IMG/VR virus record: IMGVR_UViG_3300047281_000098
Coordinates: 1-64,000 of that record
Reading direction: 5' to 3' (one strand)
DNA length: 64,000 nt
DNA from: a virus
Shown: one piece after another, positions 55,976 through 62,363 of the stretch
Layout: each line of letters starts with the position of its first letter
Numbering within the stretch: the stretch's first letter is position 1
Notes under the pieces: generated by a model
Databases searched by the model: none
Told to the model about the DNA's origin: nothing
The model's input: only the letters and a program-made list of their open reading frames with translations
Position numbers and translations under genes: made by a program

Positions 55976-56224
55976 ATGCAAACAAATACTCGCAGCCTTC
56001 TGGAAGAATTAGAGTCTATTAGTCATAATCGTGATACAACTCACATTATAGAAAGTAGAGCTAATAATATTATTACCAGTGCTATTAATTTATTAGAATT
56101 AATGAATAAGCACTATACGGAAGAGCAATGTCAAATCCTGGAAAGAAAACTACTAGGTGCTATAAAAAGCAGAGACCAAAGTAGATTTGCAAAATCTTTA
56201 AGGAAAAATAGTGAAACTGAATGA
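55976..56224 (+). CDS. small helical late protein
   Basis: 82 residues, helical (SLLEELESISHNRDTTHI..., LLELMNKHYTEEQCQIL). ATG chosen over a TTG 3 bases upstream because of the promoter. It overlaps the next gene by 14 bases and carries its AAGGA ribosome-binding site. Confidence 0.75.
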   Translation: MQTNTRSLLEELESISHNRDTTHIIESRANNIITSAINLLELMNKHYTEEQCQILERKLLGAIKSRDQSRFAKSLRKNSETE

Positions 56225-57467
56225 ACTAAAACACCCTAGCGCACTAAATGAAGACCTTAGTGATTGGATAGGAACTCACGGAGCAGCGGCTGTAAAAGGC
56301 GGAATAGATAAATTTAAAGGTAATGCTGAAGGTAGCTTGAGTACTGTTGACCGAATGGCAAGAGATGGATTCATTAAAGATTTCATCGGGCGCGCATCTG
56401 CTAACATCAAAAGTGCAATTGCTAGCGGAATAGTTATCCCCCCAGTAGCAGGTCAATCTGCGCCTGTGGCAGGTCAAACAGCAACAGCAGCCCCAGAGAC
56501 TCCTGAACAAAAACGTATTAGATTACAAAAGACGCAACAGCAAACGCTTGATAAGTCCAGTGGTCAATTCAGTAAGCTGCCAAACCCTGTCTCGGCACAA
56601 GCCGAGACTCCTGAACAAAAACGTATTAGATTACAAAAGACGCAACAGCAATCACAAGCTGGTGCCAGTGGACAATTCAGTAAGTTACCGGCAAATCAAG
56701 TAGCAACGCAATCCGCTAATATCAGGACAGCAAAACAATTAGCCGCAGCTCCACAAACAACTGTAAAGCCAGTTGCTGTACCCGTACAAACCCCCGGTGA
56801 GAAAAGAGCAGCAAGACTGGCCACTGCTACAGCCGCATTAAGGGAATCATCAACATATAGCAAATTAAATGTTGTGTTTGAATCAATGATGGAAGCAGGC
56901 AACGCCACTAGCAGTGTTAGCAGCTACTTACAAAAAATGTTTACTCAGTACATGCACGGAGTTGATACATCATCACAATCTGCGAAAATCAAAGAATTGA
57001 GTGATGCTGTTGAACAATCATATTCAATGACAGACGGTGGAAAAGCAGCTATTGCTCCTCTTACACAACTAGCAAACTTAGGATTTGCGCTATCGCATAG
57101 CAACAAAGGCAGAGATGCAGCCGCTGCCCCGGCCACTGCGGCAGAACAGCCTGGTTTTTTGAGTGGACTAACACAGGGTGCTAGTTCAGCACAGGGTATA
57201 GCACCCGTAGCTGACGGCACCGCATATGCTAAAGCAAAAGCAGCAGTGACTGTTCTTGATAAAAAAGGTAAACAGCGAATAGGATCGTTAATACAGAAAT
57301 CTCTTGCGACTCCTAATGCGGCATTGGCGCCAGCAGCAGACCGGGCTAGTGCTGAAGCTGCTATGCGTGCTAGACGGGCACCGGTTGTACCGCAGTCTCC
57401 CGCGCAGCGTCGAGGCGGTATGCAGGTCGCCGAACAAAAAATAGTGAAAAAATGGGGCGAAGAATAA
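56211..57467 (+). CDS. Ala/Gln-rich late protein, head-associated candidate
   Basis: 418 residues from a GTG start with AAGGA upstream. N-terminus (M)KLNELKHPSALNE has an L-N-E that could be a gp21-type cleavage site. Two copies of ETPEQKRIRLQKTQQQ lie near 98-113 and 132-147, and basic/Ala-rich segments follow. The low-complexity, basic nature suits a DNA-associated head protein; this is inference. Confidence 0.7.
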   Translation: MKLNELKHPSALNEDLSDWIGTHGAAAVKGGIDKFKGNAEGSLSTVDRMARDGFIKDFIGRASANIKSAIASGIVIPPVAGQSAPVAGQTATAAPETPEQKRIRLQKTQQQTLDKSSGQFSKLPNPVSAQAETPEQKRIRLQKTQQQSQAGASGQFSKLPANQVATQSANIRTAKQLAAAPQTTVKPVAVPVQTPGEKRAARLATATAALRESSTYSKLNVVFESMMEAGNATSSVSSYLQKMFTQYMHGVDTSSQSAKIKELSDAVEQSYSMTDGGKAAIAPLTQLANLGFALSHSNKGRDAAAAPATAAEQPGFLSGLTQGASSAQGIAPVADGTAYAKAKAAVTVLDKKGKQRIGSLIQKSLATPNAALAPAADRASAEAAMRARRAPVVPQSPAQRRGGMQVAEQKIVKKWGEE

Positions 57468-57468
57468 C

Positions 57469-58620
57469 ATGATTGATTCACTATCAACACTTACTAAGAA
57501 ACTTGATAACATTGCGTCTATTATAGTAGAAGCAAAAGGCCATCTAGACCACCCAGAAGATTTGATTTTCTTGGGAGGGGGCGCTGGGGCCACTCAAGCA
57601 CTTAATGCTATTATAGCAACAGCAAAAAATCCTAATACAGTTACTATCAAGTGGGATGGTTATCCCGCACTAATATTTGGTCGTGATTTCAACGGCAAGT
57701 TTAGTATTATGGACAAGCACATGTTCAATAAGAAAGACGGCTCTGGAAGAGCCGTCTATAGCCCTGAACAATTTAGACAGTATGATATAGCCAGAGGTGT
57801 TGATCGCAGTGATTTACATCGTTTAATCAATGAGATTTGGCCCGGATTAGAAAAAGCATCAAGTTCTGCCAAGGGATACTATTGGGGCGACTTATTATTC
57901 AGTCAACCACTAGTGGATAAGAACGGTGTGTTCACTTTTAAAGCAAATCCTAATGGTATTACTTATACAGTAGACACAAGCAGTGATGTAGGTAAGTTAA
58001 TGTCCGGAAAGACTGCCGGAATAGCAGTTCACCAACAACTTGCCCCTGAATCAGCAAGTACCGACTTTGCCACTACACTGAACGGGACAATAGGTAATTT
58101 AAAGAATAATTCTGATGTGGCAATTGTTCCTAGCGCAATGCCTAATACTCCAAAGATTAAATTAGATGCTGGATTAGTAAAGAATGTAAAAAGTGCTATT
58201 GCAAAATACGGAGCCGATGTTGATCAGTTGATAAATTCAGCTCCACAAGCAAAGAATACCTTTAATCAGCTATTCACTGTGTATATTAATAAGAAAATTG
58301 TATCAGGTAACTTAGAGAATCTAGTCGAAGACTTCATGGGATTCTTTAAAACTAGACCTATGTCAGATGATATGGCATACAAGCTATCTGAGCACTTTCA
58401 CATTAATCAAAAAGGCATCATTGGGGCATTTACTATCTGGATAGCATTATATCAGCTAAAGATGAGTATTGTTAATCAGTTGAATGAAGCTGCTAAGGCA
58501 TCCCCTGTCAAAGGATATCTACAAGATGGATCTGAAACACATGAGGGTTTCGTGTCTAATGGTCTGAAATTCGTAGATAGGATGGGATTTAGTCGTCAAA
58601 ATTTAGCCGGTAGGGCATAG
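57469..58620 (+). CDS. KxDG nucleotidyltransferase/ligase-like late protein
   Basis: 383 residues. TIKWDGYPALIFGRD near 52-67 contains K-x-D-G, motif I of covalent nucleotidyltransferases (ligases), where the Lys takes AMP; later YYWGDLLFS and GFVSNGLKFVDR resemble motifs III and IV/V. It matches a family I recall as DUF6267 in marine phages. It starts 1 base after the previous late gene, so it may be packaged or act at assembly. Ligase activity is not proven. Confidence 0.75.
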   Translation: MIDSLSTLTKKLDNIASIIVEAKGHLDHPEDLIFLGGGAGATQALNAIIATAKNPNTVTIKWDGYPALIFGRDFNGKFSIMDKHMFNKKDGSGRAVYSPEQFRQYDIARGVDRSDLHRLINEIWPGLEKASSSAKGYYWGDLLFSQPLVDKNGVFTFKANPNGITYTVDTSSDVGKLMSGKTAGIAVHQQLAPESASTDFATTLNGTIGNLKNNSDVAIVPSAMPNTPKIKLDAGLVKNVKSAIAKYGADVDQLINSAPQAKNTFNQLFTVYINKKIVSGNLENLVEDFMGFFKTRPMSDDMAYKLSEHFHINQKGIIGAFTIWIALYQLKMSIVNQLNEAAKASPVKGYLQDGSETHEGFVSNGLKFVDRMGFSRQNLAGRA

Positions 58621-58645
58621 ATAATCCACAATTTTTTGTTCCTGG

Positions 58646-58653
58646 CATAAATA
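58646..58653 (+). promoter_or_regulatory. T4-type late promoter
   Basis: CATAAATA, then CATTTAG, with a leader of about 55 bases carrying AAAGGAAAT before the ATG at 58714. This is the conventional, leadered type of late unit. Confidence 0.75.
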
Positions 58654-58713
58654 CATTTAGAGCAACACATTATTCATAGTGAATAATAGCTCACATACTA
58701 AAGGAAATATATT

Positions 58714-59193
58714 ATGTCAGGATTTACACGTACACACGGCGATTCACAACCAGTATTCGCTATCGACACATTGAACGGCCCAGTTGCTTCAACTGCTTCT
58801 GCTGACGGTACAACTACAAACTTCATCGGTCCAGCAATGGACTTCTTCAGCTTTGATCTAGGTGCTGCTCCAACTGCTCAGTTAGGCGTATCTGGTGCTA
58901 TTGCTGCTGTTCTACAAAGCTTAGAGCAATTGTCAACTGTTATGATCTATTCAGTATCAGCTACTGCTAATACTACTAACATGTCAGTTGGTCTATATCC
59001 AGTTGGCGCATACGGCGAAACAGCTTTAGGTACTGCTGCGTTCAACATCCAAACAGCAATTCGTGCTTTGGGTACTGTTAACACATACAGCTTAGCTGGA
59101 GCAGTTTGTTCAGGCGCTGCTACTACTGCTACTGCTCAAGACGGTTCAAACGCTGGTTTCAGATTAGCTTCTACTGTTACTTCAGCTTCTTAA
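58714..59193 (+). CDS. abundant virion protein candidate
   Basis: 159 residues, Ala/Thr/Ser/Gly-rich, with MSGFTRTHGDSQPVFAIDT at the start and FNIQTAIRALGTVNTYSL near 116. Single-gene unit with late promoter, good ribosome-binding site and strong terminator, as for high-level structural proteins. Similar sequences occur in marine T4-like phages (from memory). Exact role unknown. Confidence 0.75.
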   Translation: MSGFTRTHGDSQPVFAIDTLNGPVASTASADGTTTNFIGPAMDFFSFDLGAAPTAQLGVSGAIAAVLQSLEQLSTVMIYSVSATANTTNMSVGLYPVGAYGETALGTAAFNIQTAIRALGTVNTYSLAGAVCSGAATTATAQDGSNAGFRLASTVTSAS

Positions 59194-59209
59194 TCAATTA
59201 CTGATTAGC

Positions 59210-59241
59210 AAAAGCCCTAAGATTTTTCTTGGGGCTTTTTT
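59210..59241 (+). terminator. rho-independent terminator
   Basis: AAAAGCCCTAAGA, loop TTTT, TCTTGGGGCTTTT, then T: a 13-bp stem with one T-G pair and a T tract. Closes the abundant virion protein unit. Confidence 0.95.
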
Positions 59242-59246
59242 ACGGC

Positions 59247-59254
59247 TCTAAATA
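59247..59254 (+). promoter_or_regulatory. T4-type late promoter variant (leaderless)
   Basis: TCTAAATA followed by GAGT and the ATG at 59259. It has C for A at one position relative to the usual TATAAATA. Confidence 0.6.
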
Positions 59255-59258
59255 GAGT

Positions 59259-59717
59259 ATGAGCTTTACTATTACATGTTACACGCTGTTTGATATCACC
59301 CCGACAGGAGTAATCAATAGACAGCGACCAGGCCCTGATCAGGATATGAATATGTGGCTTCATAAAAGAAACACACAATGTAATTTTGATACAGTGATCC
59401 AATCAGTTTCTCTTAGGTCTCAACCTGAAGTCACTCGTCTTCCAGAAAAAATACAAATACGATTTGATGAGTTTGATAAGTTTGGATTTTTGTTTGAACA
59501 ACAAGAAGATGAATTGTACAATTGTTGGTCATTTGATTTTGAGATACAACATCCAAGTGTGTTCGACAATGGAATCACTGAATTAGGAGCATTATATAGT
59601 GATTGCGATAATGTTCCAATGATCAAATGTAGTACTACATGGGATAAGTTACCCTCATTTCTAGATACATCTGATGAGTTGCGTAATATATATTTTAAGG
59701 TATCAAAGTATGAATAA
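59259..59717 (+). CDS. conserved late phage protein
   Basis: 152 residues starting MSFTITCYTLFDITPTG, with NRQRPGPDQDMNMWLHKRNT, and a WSFDFEIQHPSVF segment. I recall this type in T4-like marine phages with no function. Leaderless late gene; overlaps the next gene by 8 bases. Confidence 0.75.
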   Translation: MSFTITCYTLFDITPTGVINRQRPGPDQDMNMWLHKRNTQCNFDTVIQSVSLRSQPEVTRLPEKIQIRFDEFDKFGFLFEQQEDELYNCWSFDFEIQHPSVFDNGITELGALYSDCDNVPMIKCSTTWDKLPSFLDTSDELRNIYFKVSKYE

Positions 59718-60216
59718 CAAAAAAATGGCAGTCGTCGAGAAAGCCATAAAACACGGCATGCTCTCTGATATGAGAAATATCATCATTTATCAAGAGCCAG
59801 ACGGTACTTATCAACTTTTCAATAAGTACACCATACTCAGAATAGCTTCTGGTGAGTTCGTTGTCGGAAGTAATACTGTTACTAAACATACAACATTTTA
59901 TAATCTACAAAACGCAGCTGCCTGGTGTATTTTTGATGTGCAGGATAAAGTGCGTGAATCATCACGAATAGCTGAGTTAGATTACAGACTAAGTAGCATT
60001 GACATTGATATAGCAATTCATAACAAACTATTCAAAAAGAGCAAGAATACAGAAGAAAAATTGATATATATTGCTAAGCTTGATGATGATAGATTGAAGA
60101 AGACATTGATCACCGATGAACTTCATATGTATTTGACTGATTCAAAAAGATGGCAAACAAAGCGATTTGATCAAAAACCAGACAATAATATAAGAAAGAT
60201 AAATACTACATACTAG
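59710..60216 (+). CDS. conserved late phage protein
   Basis: 168 residues: helical start MNNKKMAVVEKAIKHGMLSD, a central domain with NLQNAAAWCIFDVQDKVRE and a basic C-terminus with Lys/Arg runs. A late promoter overlaps its last codons. Function unknown. Confidence 0.74.
   Translation: MNNKKMAVVEKAIKHGMLSDMRNIIIYQEPDGTYQLFNKYTILRIASGEFVVGSNTVTKHTTFYNLQNAAAWCIFDVQDKVRESSRIAELDYRLSSIDIDIAIHNKLFKKSKNTEEKLIYIAKLDDDRLKKTLITDELHMYLTDSKRWQTKRFDQKPDNNIRKINTTY
60198..60205 (+). promoter_or_regulatory. T4-type late promoter within a gene end
   Basis: GATAAATA inside the 3' end of the upstream gene (AAG ATA AAT ACT). The leader to the ATG at 60231 is about 18 bases. Confidence 0.68.
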
Positions 60217-60230
60217 TTTTGGAACACACT

Positions 60231-60935
60231 ATGAAATTAACTGAATTTAACAACACCACTCTTGCTACTGCTAAAAAAGCATTAACAGAAAATTACAACT
60301 TACCATTTAATGTAGGTAATCTCTCACCTTCAGCTACTAATGCCATGCTACAAAAAGTTCGTGGTTTAATATCTGAGACCAGAGAATCGTCTGACTTCTA
60401 TTCAAGTCAGAACAATCCTGCATACATGAAACTTATGTTCATGAGTCAGGCATTGACTAATCAGATGAACGAATTCAGATCACGGGCATCTACTCGTATT
60501 GTAGTAGAAAACGAAGAAGTTGAGAAATCACAAGTAGTTTTAGCTGCTCAGGATATGGTAGATAGCATTCAAAAAATGCTTGAACAAGTAAGCGATATGT
60601 TAGTAAAAGAAATGCCTGCACTAGTTGATAGCATTCAAAGTGAAATTGGTGTTAATGAAAGTGAACAGTTTAGTTCTCAAGCTGGTGAAGCATTGACTTC
60701 ATTAACTGCTGCTCTAACTCAATCAAAGACCGGGCTTCAAGGCGCATTAGGTGTTGTCACTGGACAAGGCGGCATGGAATCTCCAGCGGCATTTGGTGAT
60801 GAAGATATGGGCGATGCTGAAATGGCCCCTCCTGAAGAAGACATCGAAGACTCGTTCCCACCTGAAGAAGAAGACCTAGCTCCTGAAGAAGAACTTGGTG
60901 CTCCCGTTGCTGATGTTGGTCGCGCAAGAAGATAA
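60231..60935 (+). CDS. conserved head/core-associated protein candidate
   Basis: 234 residues. Starts MKLTEFNNTTLATAKKALTE, similar to capsid-targeting or prohead-core N-termini. Long helical middle (VEKSQVVLAAQDMVDSIQKM...) and an acidic Pro/Glu tail (PPEEEDLAPEEEL), ending in GRARR. The helical-acidic composition is that of T4 prohead core proteins, but no specific one is matched. From memory, a conserved gene in marine T4-like phages. Confidence 0.7.
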   Translation: MKLTEFNNTTLATAKKALTENYNLPFNVGNLSPSATNAMLQKVRGLISETRESSDFYSSQNNPAYMKLMFMSQALTNQMNEFRSRASTRIVVENEEVEKSQVVLAAQDMVDSIQKMLEQVSDMLVKEMPALVDSIQSEIGVNESEQFSSQAGEALTSLTAALTQSKTGLQGALGVVTGQGGMESPAAFGDEDMGDAEMAPPEEDIEDSFPPEEEDLAPEEELGAPVADVGRARR

Positions 60936-60937
60936 CA

Positions 60938-61261
60938 ATGTTACTTCACGAGTTTACTGGTCCAAATGATGTAGCCGTTCAATTAGTCGGGGCTATGAGC
61001 CAACTAAAAAGTAGTATTGATGACGGACAAGCAAAAAATGATTGGACAGTTGATGAGTTACTCAGTTACCTTAAGGGAAATGATATACACATTGACAAGT
61101 CTGACTTGTTTAATATGATTAAAAAGCCACCTCTTCAAAATATGATTTCCAATATCCAAGGTGAAGAGGTTGTCTTTAAGGGACAAGAGACAATTGCTGC
61201 TCCTGACCAAGATCAAAACAAGAAAATTGTCAAAGCAATGGCACACAGTGCAGCAAAATGA
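60938..61261 (+). CDS. conserved small late protein
   Basis: 107 residues starting MLLHEFTGPNDVAVQL; helical body (VDELLSYLKGNDIHIDKSDL) and a C-terminal helix. Two bases after the previous gene and 4-base overlap with the IscA-like gene. The L-H-E-F start again resembles the targeting motif. Function unknown. Confidence 0.72.
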   Translation: MLLHEFTGPNDVAVQLVGAMSQLKSSIDDGQAKNDWTVDELLSYLKGNDIHIDKSDLFNMIKKPPLQNMISNIQGEEVVFKGQETIAAPDQDQNKKIVKAMAHSAAK

Positions 61262-61578
61262 TAACTATCACTGATAAAGCAGCAGCGAAAGTAAAACAAA
61301 CAATCGCTAAGCGAGGCAAAGGATTAGGACTCAAAGTTGGAGTCAGGACGACCGGATGTTCCGGTCTTGCCTATGTGCTTGAATTTGTTGATGTCACACT
61401 ACCAGATGATATAGTAGTTGACTGTAGCGGATGTAATTTATACATTGACCCCAAAAGTTGTGCTTATGTTCAGGGTATGGTAATAGATTATGTTCGAAAC
61501 GGACTCAATGAAGGGTTTGAGTTCAGCAACCCAAATGAGCGTGATCGCTGCGGTTGCGGAGAGAGTTTTAGAGTATAG
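61258..61578 (+). CDS. A-type Fe-S carrier (IscA/HesB family)
   Basis: 106 residues, standard length. The three ligand Cys are present: Cys34 in TTGCSGLAY and Cys98/Cys100 in RCGCGES. These proteins carry [2Fe-2S]/[4Fe-4S] clusters to targets. It may supply a phage Fe-S enzyme; the nearby RecB-like nuclease family sometimes holds a cluster, but no Cys set for it is seen here. A host-derived auxiliary metabolic gene by appearance. Confidence 0.94.
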   Translation: MITITDKAAAKVKQTIAKRGKGLGLKVGVRTTGCSGLAYVLEFVDVTLPDDIVVDCSGCNLYIDPKSCAYVQGMVIDYVRNGLNEGFEFSNPNERDRCGCGESFRV

Positions 61579-61591
61579 TTATCCGAATTAA

Positions 61592-61620
61592 TTGACAGTT
61601 ATACTATAATCAACTATAAT
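61592..61620 (+). promoter_or_regulatory. sigma70-type promoter, near-leaderless
   Basis: TTGACA (61592-61597), 17 bases, TATAAT (61615-61620). Predicted +1 is 61627, 2 bases before the ATG. The stretch repeats ACTATAAT three times (61603-61630), giving alternative -10 boxes. Confidence 0.82.
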
Positions 61621-61628
61621 TGACTATA

Positions 61629-62318
61629 ATGTATATTCCAAATAAATTCAACTATGTTGCGCTTCCTCGCGAAACTATCGCAGACGGTACACGTAAATAT
61701 GCTACCCCTGACGGCGAGAAGCTTCCTAGTGTTACTACAATTCTCGGCGCAACTACGCCTGAAGAAAAGAAATTGGTGCTACAGAACTGGCGTAAGAGAG
61801 TAGGTGCTGCGAAGGCACAAGAGATTACTACTGAAGCTGCCGGGCGCGGCACCCGGATGCACAAGTATCTTGAAGACTATATTAAAACAGGCGTACTGTC
61901 TGCTCCCGGTAGTAACCCTTATAGTATTCAAAGTAATTCAATGGCAAAGACTATCATTGACCAAGGGCTTGTAAATTGTAATGAATATTGGGGGACAGAA
62001 ATTCCAGTATATTTTCCTAAAATTTACGCAGGAATGACCGACTTAGCAGGAGTTCATTCCAATGGTGAATCAATTATGGATCATAAGCAAACGAATAAGC
62101 CAAAGAAGAGAGAATGGATCGATGATTATTTCATTCAGCTTTGTGCTTATGCCGCTGCCCATAATGAATTACATGGAACAAAGATTCGCAAAGGAGTTAT
62201 CTTTATGTGCGATCCTACATGCGCCTATCAAGAATTTATTATAGAGGGTGCTGAATTTGACAAGTACTCGGACATGTGGTGGAAACGAGTTGAAGAATAC
62301 TATACAAAGTTTCTATAG
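61629..62318 (+). CDS. PD-(D/E)XK exonuclease (RecB/Cas4-like)
   Basis: 229 residues. RGTRMHKYLED has the early His78; Glu124 in GTEIPVYF, Asp138 in AGMTDLAG and Asp151-x-Lys153 in IMDHKQT form the nuclease core, with QLCAYAAAHNE as the Gln-Tyr motif. No Fe-S Cys cluster is present. ATG chosen over an upstream TTG at 61620 that lies in the -10 box. Likely acts in recombination or DNA processing. Confidence 0.88.
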   Translation: MYIPNKFNYVALPRETIADGTRKYATPDGEKLPSVTTILGATTPEEKKLVLQNWRKRVGAAKAQEITTEAAGRGTRMHKYLEDYIKTGVLSAPGSNPYSIQSNSMAKTIIDQGLVNCNEYWGTEIPVYFPKIYAGMTDLAGVHSNGESIMDHKQTNKPKKREWIDDYFIQLCAYAAAHNELHGTKIRKGVIFMCDPTCAYQEFIIEGAEFDKYSDMWWKRVEEYYTKFL

Positions 62319-62336
62319 CCCAAAGTTTCTGTAACA

Positions 62337-62363
62337 GATAAATAAGTATGAGGAATCATACTT
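62337..62363 (+). promoter_or_regulatory. T4-type late promoter followed by a perfect inverted repeat
   Basis: GATAAATA (62337-62344). AAGTATGA, GGAA, TCATACTT (62344-62363) is an 8-bp perfect inverted repeat whose right arm ends exactly at the ATG (62364); GGAA lies in its loop. A start near 62350 would remove most of the left arm. Confidence 0.68.

Noticed and set aside
56945-57593. Ala/Pro-rich - strand frames opposite the 56211 and 57469 genes
   Set aside because: Antisense of Ala-rich coding sequence, without ribosome-binding sites.
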